From: Azonexaceae bacterium s22
GTDB lineage: Bacteria > Pseudomonadota > Gammaproteobacteria > Burkholderiales > Rhodocyclaceae
Direction: 5' to 3'
NCBI GenBank assembly: GCA_016617495.1
Contig: WYCU01000003.1
Location: 310,001 to 374,000 of the forward strand
DNA: 64,000 nt
Shown: piece by piece, positions 26,938-36,783 of the stretch
Numbering within the stretch: position 1 is the first letter of the stretch
Layout of the letters: each line of letters starts with the position of its first letter
Notes under the pieces: generated by a model
Database searches by the model: none
What the model was told of the DNA's origin: nothing
Seen by the model: the letters and a program-made list of their open reading frames with translations, nothing else
Translations under genes and position numbers: made by a program

Positions 26938-27726
26938 ATGAAAAAACACATTTCCAAGCTTCGCTCGAAAGTCATGCCGCTTTTCTATGAGCTGGTTTAC
27001 GGCCTGATCACACCGCGCCACACGAACTGCATGAACCTCGGATTTGCGCCGGCGACCGAATCCCTCCGGCCGCACTACATCAGCGAAAACGAACGCTTCC
27101 AATACGAGCTGTACTGGCAAACCTTCAAACAGATCGGCGAAACGCTCACGCCATCGAGCGTCATTTGCGAAGTGGGCTGCGGACGTGGCGGCGGTCTGGC
27201 CTTCCTGCAAAAACTGACGCCGGCAAAACTGATCGGCCTGGAACGTTCGGCGTTCGCCCGCCGCGTGGCGCGCAGGCGATTCGGGCTCGACGTTCGCCCG
27301 ACGACGGCACCGCAACTGGCGCTTGCCGATGCCAGTGTCGACGTCCTCTTGCTGGTCGAAGCGGCCCACACTTATCACGCCGATCCACTCATTGCCGAAC
27401 TGCACCGTTGCCTGAAGCCGGGCGGTGTGGTTGTCCTGGCGGATTTCAATCTGGGCTCGAACAACAACGTCCGGCAGAAGCTGACCAAGGCCTACGCCAA
27501 CCGGGGATTGACCATCGAAAGCTGGCGCGATGTTCGGCCCCACATTCTCGAATCCATGCGTCTGGACGAACCGCGGAAACTCGCCTTGCTGAAATACATT
27601 CCCTCGGTCTTCAAACACGAGGCCAGCGGTTTCATGGGGCTTGTGGGCAGCTATAAATACACCGAAATGGAAACCGACAAACGCGCCTACTTCATCTTGA
27701 AGGCAAGGAAGCCAGCTGCCGCATAG
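26938..27726 (+). CDS. class I SAM-dependent methyltransferase
   Basis: This 262-residue protein has a Rossmann methyltransferase core: motif I EVGCGRGGG near residue 78, an acidic strand end GLERS, motif II ASVDVLLLVEAAHTYH and motif III LKPGGVVVLADF. The GCGRGGG and VEAAHTYH features recall methyltransferases acting on polyketide or lipid phenols in actinobacteria (the phthiotriolone-type group), but the substrate cannot be read from sequence. I chose ATG at 26938 because 38 residues upstream in frame have no matching features. It appears to be a single-gene unit. Confidence 0.8.
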   Translation: MKKHISKLRSKVMPLFYELVYGLITPRHTNCMNLGFAPATESLRPHYISENERFQYELYWQTFKQIGETLTPSSVICEVGCGRGGGLAFLQKLTPAKLIGLERSAFARRVARRRFGLDVRPTTAPQLALADASVDVLLLVEAAHTYHADPLIAELHRCLKPGGVVVLADFNLGSNNNVRQKLTKAYANRGLTIESWRDVRPHILESMRLDEPRKLALLKYIPSVFKHEASGFMGLVGSYKYTEMETDKRAYFILKARKPAAA

Positions 27727-27846
27727 GTTTTGTCGCACCACCGCCCGCCCCGCACCAACGCTGGAATCGGAGGGGGCTGCCCCCCAATGCCGGGCTGCCG
27801 TGGCGCATTGTCATCGCAGGGCAATGACTGAGCGATCGGGATTAGT

Positions 27847-28293
27847 TTATTGTCGCTTCGCCAGCAATCGGTCCAACTGGTTGGCAAACTGCTGGCGATC
27901 CGCACTGGAAATCGCCGACGGGCCACCGGTTTCGACCCCGCTGCTGCGCAGCACTTCCATGAAATTCCGCATGGTCAGCCGCTCCTGAATATTCGCCCCG
28001 GTCAGCAATTCCCCCCGCGGATCGATGACCGTTGCACCCTTGGCAATCACTTGGGCCGCCAGCGGAATATCGGCAGTAATCACCAGATCCCCAGCCTGCA
28101 CCTCCGAGGCGATACGCTGATCCGCGACATCGAAACCGCCCGGCACCTGCAAGGCCTTGATCCACGGCGATGGCGGCACCCGCAGCATCTGGTTGGCGAC
28201 CAAGGTGAGCGGTATCTGCGTGCGATTGGCCACGCGAAAGAGGATTTCCTTGATCACCACGGGGCAAGCGTCAGCGTCGACCCAAATTCTCAT
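27847..28293 (-). CDS. YaiI/YqxD (UPF0178) family protein
   Basis: The 148 residues begin [16 protein letters not shown], the family hallmark, and continue with [13 protein letters not shown] and VIDPRGE, a PIN-like nuclease arrangement of acidic residues. E. coli YaiI is 152 residues. The biochemical role is unknown. An alternative start (ATG at 28308) would add five residues. It lies on the same strand as the antiporter gene, 81 bp downstream of it. Confidence 0.88.
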   Translation of the reverse strand: MRIWVDADACPVVIKEILFRVANRTQIPLTLVANQMLRVPPSPWIKALQVPGGFDVADQRIASEVQAGDLVITADIPLAAQVIAKGATVIDPRGELLTGANIQERLTMRNFMEVLRSSGVETGGPSAISSADRQQFANQLDRLLAKRQ

Positions 28294-28374
28294 GCTCGTG
28301 ACTTTCATTGACGACTGCAATCGGGGATGGCAACGCCAAAAAATAGTGCGCCGCACCGATGAATTCGGAAAATT

Positions 28375-30114
28375 TCAGTTGCTCCCGGTTCGAGCGCCAT
28401 GAGCGCCGCCTTCCGGACTGACCTGCTCCAGCGCGTAATCCGCTTTGCGCACGCCATCCAGCAACAAACTGGTATCGCCGTTTGAAATCCCGAGGGCTTC
28501 CAGACTTTCCGCGGCAAGCCGCAAGCTTGCCTCAAGTGTTTCGGGAATCGCATCGCGCACGCCGACCCGATTGAGCGCTTCGCAGATCGCCAGATCACGG
28601 GCGCGGGCGACGATTGTCGTTTGCGGCATATGTGCACGAATCAGGGTGGCCGCACGCACGGCCTCCGCGCCGTCGTCGATCGTCAGAACCACCAGATCGA
28701 CCGAATGCAGCGCTGGGTTGTTGAACAATTCCGCACTGCATATATCGCCATAGAACACCGGCAGACCTTGTTCCCGCCACCTGGCGACCAGCGTCGCATC
28801 CGTATCGAAGGCGATATAGGCAATCCGGCTATGGGCAAGGATCGTCCCCACCACATGCCCGACTCGACCATAGCCCGCAATGACCACGCGGGGATTCGCA
28901 TCGCTGGCGTGCGCAAAGGGATCGAGCGATTCAGCGGCGCCGCCACTTGCGGCTCGCAGCGCCAGGCGATTGCCCAGTTTGCTCAGCAAGGGCGTCAGCA
29001 ACATCGTGAGCGAGATAACGGCAACCGCCATGGAAAAAAGGTGATCGTCGATGACCCCCATCGCCTTGGCCGCACCAAAAATGACGAAGCCGAACTCGCC
29101 GCCTTGAGAAAGCATGAAGGCCACCTTCAGGGCAGTACTCTGCCCTGTGCCGAAAAGCAGGCAAAGTCCATAAAGGACAAGCGTTTTGATGACGATGATC
29201 GCCAACACGTGCAAGGCGAACTCAACGGGATGAAGCGCCAGCAGCCCGACATCCACCGACATGCCCACGGCAACAAAAAACAGGCTCATCAGCAAACCCT
29301 TGTGGGGCTCGATGGTGGCTTCGATCTGCAAGCTGTAGCGCGAGGTAGACAACATCATCCCCATCAGGAATGCCCCCAACCCCATCGAGACCCCCGCATG
29401 ATCCATCGCCAGCGCAGCCATGAACATTGAGGCCATGGCAACCAGGAAGAAACCCTCACGGTTGTTTTTGCGCGCCAGATAATCGAGGACCCGGGGCACG
29501 ATATAGCGCCCCCCCAGGACCACCAGCAGCACGACGACCGCAGCGATACCCCCCTGCTCCCAACGGGGGATTTTTGCGGATGCCGGATCGAGCGTGGTCA
29601 AGAACGGCACAAGTGCCAGCATCGGCACCACGGCAAGGTCCTGCATCAGCAAAATGGCAAACGACACTTGCCCGTGTCGCGTCGCCACCTCGCCCTGATC
29701 CCGCAACATCTGCATCACGAATGCCGTTGAAGAGAGGGCAAAACTGGCACCGAACAAAAAAGCGATGGACCAGCTGGCATAGAACCGATTGAAATAGGCG
29801 GCAATCAGGGCCGTTGCAAATACGATCTGCAACGAACCGAGTCCGAAAAGCAGGCGCCGCATTTCCCATAGACGACGCGGCTTCATCTCCAGCCCGATCA
29901 AAAAGAGCAGGAGTACGACGCCCAATTCGGTGAATTGCCTGACGCCATCAACCTCGGTGGTCAGGAATGGGCCGGGCGTATGCGGACCGACGATCACACC
30001 GGTCACCAGCAAACCGAGGATCGATCCGAGGCCTAAATGCCGAAAAACGGCAACTGCCACAGAAGCCACGACCAGAAGCAGTACCGCGGAGTAGACAAAT
30101 GTTTTGGGATCCAT
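28375..30114 (-). CDS. Kef-type (CPA2) cation:proton antiporter with TrkA-N domain
   Basis: The 579 residues have about 12 membrane segments of the Na+/H+ exchanger fold (1-385) and then a cytosolic Rossmann RCK_N domain (VVIAGYGRVGHVVG near residue 415) that binds nucleotide. Intramembrane residues typical of KefB/KefC are seen (LLLFLIGLEM, QDLAVVPM, LSQGGEFGFV). The family exports K+ or Na+ against protons, often under electrophile or osmotic control. ATG at 30114 was preferred to a longer frame. The last 25 residues are Gly-rich. Confidence 0.88.
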   Translation of the reverse strand: MDPKTFVYSAVLLLVVASVAVAVFRHLGLGSILGLLVTGVIVGPHTPGPFLTTEVDGVRQFTELGVVLLLFLIGLEMKPRRLWEMRRLLFGLGSLQIVFATALIAAYFNRFYASWSIAFLFGASFALSSTAFVMQMLRDQGEVATRHGQVSFAILLMQDLAVVPMLALVPFLTTLDPASAKIPRWEQGGIAAVVVLLVVLGGRYIVPRVLDYLARKNNREGFFLVAMASMFMAALAMDHAGVSMGLGAFLMGMMLSTSRYSLQIEATIEPHKGLLMSLFFVAVGMSVDVGLLALHPVEFALHVLAIIVIKTLVLYGLCLLFGTGQSTALKVAFMLSQGGEFGFVIFGAAKAMGVIDDHLFSMAVAVISLTMLLTPLLSKLGNRLALRAASGGAAESLDPFAHASDANPRVVIAGYGRVGHVVGTILAHSRIAYIAFDTDATLVARWREQGLPVFYGDICSAELFNNPALHSVDLVVLTIDDGAEAVRAATLIRAHMPQTTIVARARDLAICEALNRVGVRDAIPETLEASLRLAAESLEALGISNGDTSLLLDGVRKADYALEQVSPEGGAHGARTGSN

Positions 30115-30329
30115 GCAGTCGCAATGATAACTTGCCTTGAATTTGCTTACACGGACCACCGAGGCATATGCCGACACATCCGATATGCCCGCGCCACCTC
30201 AAGGCGAGCCAGCCTGCGTGTTGTGTGAGGTGGATTGCACAGCCGATTCGTTGAAAATCGCTCCTCGGGATCGCAAATTCACGGACTCAGACGGCAATTC
30301 ATCATCCACCGATAGCCGAAGCAAGCTCC

Positions 30330-30923
30330 TCAGGCTGGATCATCAGCTTGACGCCATTGGCGGACGAAGCGCTGTGCATCATCCAGTAACCACTCAAAGT
30401 CTTGCACGTAGCCGCCGGGGTCGGCCAGAAACTCTTCATGCCCGCCAGCCAGAGGATTCGGATATTTGGCTCGCCGCGACATCCGTTCGAGGACATCGCC
30501 GATGCCCTCCAGCACTGCGTAGCTCTGCAGCCAGTTTTCCTGCGCCATGAGACGCATTGCGGCATTTGTCGCATCCGGCAAATCTTGAGCACGCGCTTTG
30601 ATTTGACGGTACACCGACTGACAAAAAATCGGGAGGGACTCCGTGTGATATTGCGCCCAATTTCGCGCCAGCACGTGGTCATAGAAAATATCCACGAGCA
30701 CACCTGCATATCGCCGACGCACCGTCGACACACGTTCTCGGCTCAGACGAAAAGCGGGATGAAGCTCCACAAAACCATCGATGGCACGGTGCAAGGCCAC
30801 GCCTTGCGCCAGGTCGGCGGGCAAATCACCGGGCAACGGACCCTTGACCCAATCCCCGATAACGCCACCGACGATCAAGGCAGGTGCTTCTTCCGCGAGC
30901 ATCGCATGAGCAAGGAAGTTCAT
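30330..30923 (-). CDS. acpH: acyl-carrier-protein phosphodiesterase (DUF479)
   Basis: The 197 residues have the AcpH pattern: MNFLAHAMLA, GDWVKG near residue 24, LHRAIDGFVE with conserved His/Asp, and VDIFYDHVLARNW. The family belongs to the HD-like hydrolases and removes the phosphopantetheine arm from acyl carrier protein, yielding apo-ACP. Length agrees with E. coli AcpH (193). It is a single-gene unit; about 215 bp separates it from the antiporter start. Confidence 0.85.
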   Translation of the reverse strand: MNFLAHAMLAEEAPALIVGGVIGDWVKGPLPGDLPADLAQGVALHRAIDGFVELHPAFRLSRERVSTVRRRYAGVLVDIFYDHVLARNWAQYHTESLPIFCQSVYRQIKARAQDLPDATNAAMRLMAQENWLQSYAVLEGIGDVLERMSRRAKYPNPLAGGHEEFLADPGGYVQDFEWLLDDAQRFVRQWRQADDPA

Positions 30924-31154
30924 CGGCAGCAGCCTCTCTGAAGCAGTTCGGGCAAAGCGATCTCAGGAACATTGGCCTTGAGCCGTCTGCAAAACCTCAC
31001 AGATCGGCAGGGATGCGCGCAAGGCACGAGTTGAAATAAATGCATGATACCTGCCGATAACGCATTACCGCAGCAGTCGACGCGCGAGTAAATCACCAAT
31101 TGCGACGAAAATTCCAATTTTTTTCTGCTCCCCGATCCGCACCGGAATATTGCA

Positions 31155-31295
31155 ATGACGGATTCTCAAGAACTGCGGATCGAAGAAATCATCGCCTCGT
31201 TCATGCACGATTCACCGTCAGAGGCCAGTCGAAATAAAGCACTCGCAAGTATTGCTCAAGAGCGGGACGAGCAATCCTCCTGCGGCGTCGGCTAA
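31155..31295 (+). CDS. possible 46-aa protein
   Basis: The frame begins MTDSQELRIEEIIASFMHDS and has a hydrophilic helical composition. Only a weak CGGAAT precedes ATG, and no family is recognised. It converges with the DUF3460 gene 19 bp away. It may be spurious. Confidence 0.3.
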   Translation: MTDSQELRIEEIIASFMHDSPSEASRNKALASIAQERDEQSSCGVG

Positions 31296-31314
31296 CGCCA
31301 TGTCCAATCCCGAA

Positions 31315-31572
31315 TCAGTGGTCTTTTTTGGGCCCCCAGGCGGAAGCGTAAAAGCCGTAGCCATCTGCTGGAACACTGTCGTGTTCAGCCTTCTCTTGGG
31401 CAGTCTGATCAACTCGTTTATCCCAATAGAGGCGCCAACCGATGCGCTGGTCTTTTATTACTTCTGGATGCTCTTCCAGGAAATGGTCCATAAAGTGCGT
31501 GAACTCTGAAACGTACCTGCGATCGAGTTTAGTCGTCGCACCTTGGCGCAGCCAATCGAAGAATCTGCTCAT
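31315..31572 (-). CDS. DUF3460 family protein
   Basis: The 85 residues match the beta-proteobacterial DUF3460 family: YVSEFTHFMDHFLEEHPEV, a basic stretch, then WRLYWDKR near residue 50. Family members are often shorter and begin near YESEFT; here a leading MSRFFDWLRQG is added, with AGGAGG seven bases before ATG at 31572 supporting that start. Function is unknown. The C-terminal 30 residues are low-complexity and polar. Confidence 0.8.
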   Translation of the reverse strand: MSRFFDWLRQGATTKLDRRYVSEFTHFMDHFLEEHPEVIKDQRIGWRLYWDKRVDQTAQEKAEHDSVPADGYGFYASAWGPKKDH

Positions 31573-32363
31573 CAATTGCCTCCTTTCCGGCGGCAGGCAG
31601 GATAGTTATGTGGATTGTCCGCCAAATGGAATTGCCATCTGTTTGAGGCACGCGCTATTGGCATAGTTCCGTTGATGTGGGAGTCTGTGATCTGATGGAT
31701 GTCGGTTAACCTGTCCTCGGCTAAGTGACTTGGCGAATGACAGCTTGGCTAGCCAGCAAATAAGAACTCCCGACCCTTTGGTATCACGAACACCTGCGCG
31801 GCAAACCGAGCGCTGATCGTGACCACAGAACGATCTCGAGGAGCAAGGCATCTCCTACCCGTTCCATCGTTGACTTCGCCACCAAGGCTCTTTCAATGTA
31901 TTAATGACCAGACTATTCCTGGGACACATATCTCCACCACATTGACCCTGACTATCTCCGTGGGTTCGAAATCTGCATCACTAGAGTAGTGTGACCTAGC
32001 GCCTTCCGCCTTCAAATCATCCGCGTTGGATTCACGATCTGTTCACTGGGGCCGATGCCGGTTTGGATAGAAAATGACCACGGAAATCCGTTCTTTATGG
32101 ACGGTGTAACCCTTCCTACGCTTATCTTTTGTTAGCAGCAAACCAACCCAAGTGTATAGTGGCCTGAACAAATCGTGAGGATCGAGTTCCGAGTCGAACA
32201 GAGATATGCCTCTCGGGACGCGATCTCCCTACGCATTTTCGCCAGCAAGGCTAATCTGCCGAGCTTGCACAAGGGGATACAGCCGAGGCTAAGGCGTCCT
32301 TTCGGTAGTGCCGGCATCGATTTGGTTGTAAGTAGGTAGCGCAGGTATTCTGGAATACTTTCA
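31573..32363 (+). other. 790-bp gene-free stretch of lower GC
   Basis: No frame here has a ribosome site and a protein-like composition. One short stretch near 31911-31990 reads as DYSWDTYLHHIDPDYLRGFE between stops, so this may be a decayed gene. The composition is more AT-rich than the flanking blocks before 31 kb. I see no tRNA, repeat or terminator that I can defend. Confidence 0.5.
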
Positions 32364-35189
32364 ATGATTGATTCTGATAGCAATCCGTCCCTGATCAAGC
32401 GCTATGAAGGTATCGCCCACTATGGTGCGCTGGCTGTCGCTGGCCTCGGCCTCGCCGTTCTTGCCGGGTGGAAACTGGATATTGAAGTTCTAAAAAGCGT
32501 GGTGCCGGGTTGGGCTGCTATGAAGCCCAATACCGCTTTCGGGTTCCTACTTGCGGGCAGTGCTTTGGCCATGGTCGGTCGATCCACTGTCGGCGCTGGA
32601 TTGCGATGGGTGAGTGCCATTTTTGGTGCAATGGTTGCTGCCCTGGGTCTCGCGACCCTTGGCGAATACGCCGTGCATTTTGATTTTGGCATTGATCAGC
32701 TACTGTTTTCAGTTCCTGACAACCTGCCCGAAAACGCCGCTCAGTCGCGCATGTCGATGGCGACGGCAAGCGCTTTCACCGTTACGGGTCTGGCACTGAT
32801 TTGCCTTGGTCAAGGTCGGACTTTTCTTGTCGCCCAAGCTGCTGCGATGATATGTGCGCAGGTCAGCATTCTGGCCATTCTTGGCTATGCTTACGGGGTC
32901 AGTTCGCTCTATTCCATCAACGCTTATTTGTCTATGGCGCCACATACGGCAATGGGCTTCCTCGTTCTGAATATGGGTATCCTGTTGACCAAGCCGCGGT
33001 ACGGCCTGTTGGCCGTTATTACTAGTACCTCGGCCGGTGGTGTGATGGCGCGCCGATTATTGCCGTTGTCACTTGTTTTGCCTTTTGTCATCGGGTGGCT
33101 GTTGGTCGAAAACAGTAAGCTGGATCTATTCAGCGCACAGTTCTCAGTGGCGATCCTATCGTTCGCCTATCTTGTTCTTTTTTCTGCAGTGGTTTGGCGC
33201 ACCGCCAATGTTCTACGCCTTACCGATTTGGGCCGTTGGAAGGCGGAAGAAGCAGAGCACAGGAATCAGGCCCAATTGGCGGGGATTATTAATTCCGCCA
33301 TGGATGCCATCATCATGGTTGACGCGACGTATCACATCACGGTTTTCAATCGTGCCGCCGAGTTGATGTTCGGCCGCGAGGTTGACGACGTGCTTGGTCG
33401 GTCGCTCGAAGATCTGATACCGCCACGTTTTCGTGAGAGTCACCGCGAAAAAATCAGAGCTTTTGGTTTATCCGGGGCCACCAACCAGCGGATCAATGGA
33501 TACGGGAATCTTTTCGGCCTGCGTGCCAACGGAGAAGAGTTCCCGATCGAAGCTTCGGTCTCTCATCTCGACGTCGAAGGGGGCAAGCAATTTACTATCA
33601 TTCTGCGTGACATCACCGAACGAATCAGGGGAGAGCAAGCGCTGATCGACAGTCGACGCCAAATGACCGTAATGATCGAGCAGGCACCGATCAGCATCGC
33701 CATGTTCGACCGCAAAATGAACTACATGGCAACCAGCCACCGCTGGTTGCTGGACTATGGTGGCGGACTTTCTAGCTTGTGCGGACTCAATCATTATGAG
33801 TTGAACCCCGACATTTCCGAAAGCTGGAAGCAGGTTCATCGCGACGGGATGAACGGCATCGTCACCAAAAATGACTCGGACCTGTGGATAAAGGCTGACG
33901 GCAGCAAGGTGTGGCTGCGCTGGGCCGTGCATCCCTGGATTACGGATACCGGCAAAATCGGCGGCATCATCATTTCGGCAGAAGACATCTCCAATTACAA
34001 ACTCACCGAGCTAGCACTCCGGGCGACCGAGAATGATCTGAATCGCGCCCAGGCCGTTGGCTCGATCGGCAGTTGGCGACTCGATTTGCAACATGGAGAA
34101 CTGATCTGCTCGCGAGAGGCTCTCCGGATTTTCGGGGTTGGCGAGGGGGGAAACCTTACTTATCAAGACTTCCGGGACCGCGTCCATCCGGACGACCGCG
34201 CTTTTGTAACCCAGATGTGGCAAGCAGCACTCACAGGCAGAGCCTACGATATCGAACATCGTCTGCTGGTTGATGGCAAGATCGTCTGGGTGCGCGAAAG
34301 GGCTGAGCTTGAATTCGACAGCAACGGCTCGTTGCTCAGCGCCTTCGGCATAACCCAGGACATCACTATTCGGCGGCATGCACAAGAGGAGCTTAAAAAA
34401 GCCAATAATCGACTGGCGGCGGTGGCGGCTGAACGCGCAGCGAATCTTCGCGAGCTTTCCAGTGCATTGACGTTGGCCGAACAACGAGAGCGCGACCGAC
34501 TCTACGAGTTGTTACATGACCATGTCCAGCCAATCCTGATTGCCGCCCGCCTTGGATTGAGCGGTTTGGGCGAAAATAGTCCGCAAAACCTCTTATTGCA
34601 GAACGTTAAGGAGGCGATCGAGCAGATTTCCCTGGTCATCCTGACCTTACGCACACTCAGTATCGAACTAAGTCCCCCATTGATTCGGGAACGCGGCCTG
34701 ATTCCTGCACTGGAGTCCCTTGCTCACTGGATTCGCTCCAAATATGGGCTCCATGTGGAGATGACGCATGGTCAGGATACGGAACCGACCAGCTTGACCA
34801 TCAGGCTGCTTTGCTTCAATGCAGTACGAGAGGCCCTGATGAACGTGGTCAAATATGCCGGAACGCCAGAGGTCACAATTGACCTGCAGCGCGAGGAGCC
34901 GGATATGCTGCGGATCACCGTATGCGACCAAGGTGTTGGCTTTGATCCCGCCAGCAAGCATGTGGGCTCTGGCTTGGCAAATTTTGAACGCAGATTTGGT
35001 ATGGTGGGTGGCAGCTTGTCGCTCGAAAGTGCTCCAGGTGCTGGAGCCTGCATCACCCTACGCGCTCCTTTGGAATCGCTCGAGAGTTCGGTGCAATCCC
35101 CCGGCTGTAATGACAAAGCGAAACCGACGGGCGGAGACGAGGAGCCGGTTCGAAAGGCCTCCGGAGCAGTTGAGACAAGGAGTGCGTGA
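32364..35189 (+). CDS. membrane PAS sensor histidine kinase, NarL-partner type
   Basis: The 941 residues start with about eight membrane segments (20-285). Three PAS domains follow (about 300-425, 430-550 and 560-680; the third is of the PAS_3 fold with HPDDRAFV). The kinase core is of the HisKA_3 type: phosphoacceptor His in ELLHDHVQPILIAARL near residue 712, and an ATPase domain with REALMNVVKYAG, DQGVGFD and GSGLANFERR. The ligand is unknown. Its stop overlaps the region of the LuxR-type regulator start, so the two form one two-component unit. Codon use is less GC-biased than in the first 23 kb. Confidence 0.9.
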   Translation: MIDSDSNPSLIKRYEGIAHYGALAVAGLGLAVLAGWKLDIEVLKSVVPGWAAMKPNTAFGFLLAGSALAMVGRSTVGAGLRWVSAIFGAMVAALGLATLGEYAVHFDFGIDQLLFSVPDNLPENAAQSRMSMATASAFTVTGLALICLGQGRTFLVAQAAAMICAQVSILAILGYAYGVSSLYSINAYLSMAPHTAMGFLVLNMGILLTKPRYGLLAVITSTSAGGVMARRLLPLSLVLPFVIGWLLVENSKLDLFSAQFSVAILSFAYLVLFSAVVWRTANVLRLTDLGRWKAEEAEHRNQAQLAGIINSAMDAIIMVDATYHITVFNRAAELMFGREVDDVLGRSLEDLIPPRFRESHREKIRAFGLSGATNQRINGYGNLFGLRANGEEFPIEASVSHLDVEGGKQFTIILRDITERIRGEQALIDSRRQMTVMIEQAPISIAMFDRKMNYMATSHRWLLDYGGGLSSLCGLNHYELNPDISESWKQVHRDGMNGIVTKNDSDLWIKADGSKVWLRWAVHPWITDTGKIGGIIISAEDISNYKLTELALRATENDLNRAQAVGSIGSWRLDLQHGELICSREALRIFGVGEGGNLTYQDFRDRVHPDDRAFVTQMWQAALTGRAYDIEHRLLVDGKIVWVRERAELEFDSNGSLLSAFGITQDITIRRHAQEELKKANNRLAAVAAERAANLRELSSALTLAEQRERDRLYELLHDHVQPILIAARLGLSGLGENSPQNLLLQNVKEAIEQISLVILTLRTLSIELSPPLIRERGLIPALESLAHWIRSKYGLHVEMTHGQDTEPTSLTIRLLCFNAVREALMNVVKYAGTPEVTIDLQREEPDMLRITVCDQGVGFDPASKHVGSGLANFERRFGMVGGSLSLESAPGAGACITLRAPLESLESSVQSPGCNDKAKPTGGDEEPVRKASGAVETRSA

Positions 35190-35191
35190 CC

Positions 35192-35824
35192 ATGATCCGA
35201 ATACTTATCGTTGACGACCACGCCATTGTTGGAGGTGGTTTGAAACAGTTTCTGGGCAGCGTCGGGGGTTTTGAAATTGGCGGTGAGGCCCGTACCGGGG
35301 CTGATGCGCTCAAAAGACTCAAGGACGACCACTGGGACTTGATGCTACTTGACATCGGACTACCCGACATCAACGGGATCGAGGTCCTGAAGCAGGTCAA
35401 GCGACACTATCCGGAATTGCCCGTCTTGGTCTTTAGCATGTATGCCGAAGATGATTATGCTTTGGCAGCGCTCGATGCCGGCGCCGTAGGCTATTTGCCT
35501 AAGGATAGCGTTCCCGAAGAAATTCTGACTGCAATTCGTCGCGCCAGTTTGGGTGAGCACTATTTGAGCCCAATGCTGGCGGAGAAACTGATAAGCAGAT
35601 CATCAAACTCGGCGACGAAGTTGCCTCACGAATCGCTCTCTGCGCGCGAATCAGACGTAATGCGGATGCTGAGCCAAGGTTTACCGCTTACCGAAATTGG
35701 CGAACGTCTTCACCTTAGCCCCAAGACAGTCAGTACCTATCGGGCACGAATCCTAGAGAAGCTCGGGCTGCGGCATAACGCCGACATTACGCGCTACACC
35801 CTTAAGCACAAGCTCTGTCAATAA
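35192..35824 (+). CDS. NarL/FixJ-family response regulator
   Basis: The 210 residues comprise an N-terminal receiver (VDDHAIV, phosphoacceptor Asp in LLDIGLPD near residue 53, Lys in YLPKDS) and a C-terminal LuxR-type helix-turn-helix (LSARESDVMRMLSQGLPLTE, LSPKTVSTYRARIL). The spacing from AAGGAG (35177-35182) decides the start: ATG at 35192 is nine bases away, while the GTG at 35186 is only three. It is the partner of the upstream kinase and presumably controls nearby genes such as the phasin-like one. Confidence 0.92.
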   Translation: MIRILIVDDHAIVGGGLKQFLGSVGGFEIGGEARTGADALKRLKDDHWDLMLLDIGLPDINGIEVLKQVKRHYPELPVLVFSMYAEDDYALAALDAGAVGYLPKDSVPEEILTAIRRASLGEHYLSPMLAEKLISRSSNSATKLPHESLSARESDVMRMLSQGLPLTEIGERLHLSPKTVSTYRARILEKLGLRHNADITRYTLKHKLCQ

Positions 35825-35837
35825 TCCGATTTGGCAG

Positions 35838-35855
35838 TGTAGGGGATGCCCTACA
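35838..35855 (+). other. short hairpin after the regulator gene
   Basis: TGTAGGG pairs with CCCTACA around GATG. No U tract follows, so termination is only possible, not shown. Confidence 0.35.
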
Positions 35856-35992
35856 TTTGGATCACCCGGCGACTACACAACTTCCGTCATTGCCGATTTC
35901 GCTGCATAAGGCTTTAGGGAATCATTGCAATTCAAGCAACGTGATTGCGTTGCAAATTCGACTCCATTATTCCATAAGCGAGGTACGACACC

Positions 35993-36337
35993 ATGAATCA
36001 GAAAATTGACGGATTTGGCCAGGTTGCTGATTCCATGCGTAATCTTTGTAGTTTGGTGATTACCGGCTCAGGAGAACTGATTTGCCTACAACTTGACTGT
36101 GCCGATGAGTTTTTCAAGCGTAACCAAAACCAAATGCGTGCCGCCTTAAACCGGATGGGCGGGTCCCCGGAAGCGACACAATGGCCGGATACGATGCGTC
36201 GTGGTGTTGAAGAGGCAAATGCCGTGATGCGTGAAAACTTTGTTTCGGCCATCGATCTTCAGATGAAAGCATTCAAGTTGACGCAACGGATTTCCACCGA
36301 CATGCAATGCATGCTGTCTGAGGCTCTCGCCAAGTAG
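35993..36337 (+). CDS. phasin-like protein
   Basis: The 114 residues are almost all helical and amphipathic, with the phasin_2-like arrangement: FFKRNQNQMRAALNRM, then an Ala-rich helix and a C-terminal helix ending LSEALAK. Phasins coat polyhydroxyalkanoate granules. The protein is short for that group and Met-rich, so the assignment is tentative. A GAGG site lies before ATG. It follows the LuxR-type regulator by 168 bp and may be its target. Confidence 0.55.
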   Translation: MNQKIDGFGQVADSMRNLCSLVITGSGELICLQLDCADEFFKRNQNQMRAALNRMGGSPEATQWPDTMRRGVEEANAVMRENFVSAIDLQMKAFKLTQRISTDMQCMLSEALAK

Positions 36338-36543
36338 GTATGCTGCCACGCAGGCAACGGAAGCTTTTGGCCGGCAGCACGCCAAGACCATCTTTCCGCG
36401 GCAGTTGGCTGCTGCTTAATTTGATTATCAATTAGCCTGAATTCCCTAATTTGTTGTCTTTCGCGACCTCAAGAGTGGGTCTATTGGATCTTTATGATCA
36501 ATATCGCTGCGGATTAGAGGCAACGTCAGTCCAGGAGAGCTTC

Positions 36544-36783
36544 ATGGGTTATGCAAAAGAAGACGAAAATTTCAAGGAGAACTACGACCAGTTTGTTCAA
36601 CGGGCGAGCCGCGTATTTCAGGTGAGTAGCGTCCGCTCGTGGAGCAGAATAGAACGCGCAGTATTCAATCATCTGATCGGGCGGCTCGTTCGACACCGCA
36701 GTTACTGGGAAATAAGTAATGCGATGCTGTACGCCTGCAGGGACGAAATGAACGAGATCGTTAAAAGGCTCGAGAATCGCTGA
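36544..36783 (+). CDS. hypothetical helical protein (79 aa)
   Basis: ATG at 36544 is chosen because AGGAGA lies five bases upstream; the longer frame from 36451 lacks a site. The 79 residues are helical and polar (ENYDQFVQRASRVFQVSS, MNEIVKRLENR at the end). No family is recognised. The stop abuts the ATG of the next gene (TGAATG), so the two are coupled. Confidence 0.55.
   Translation: MGYAKEDENFKENYDQFVQRASRVFQVSSVRSWSRIERAVFNHLIGRLVRHRSYWEISNAMLYACRDEMNEIVKRLENR

Noticed and set aside
31911-31990. Protein-like reading DYSWDTYLHHIDPDYLRGFE as a gene
   Set aside because: It is closed by stops on both sides, has no start or ribosome site, and no family is recognised.
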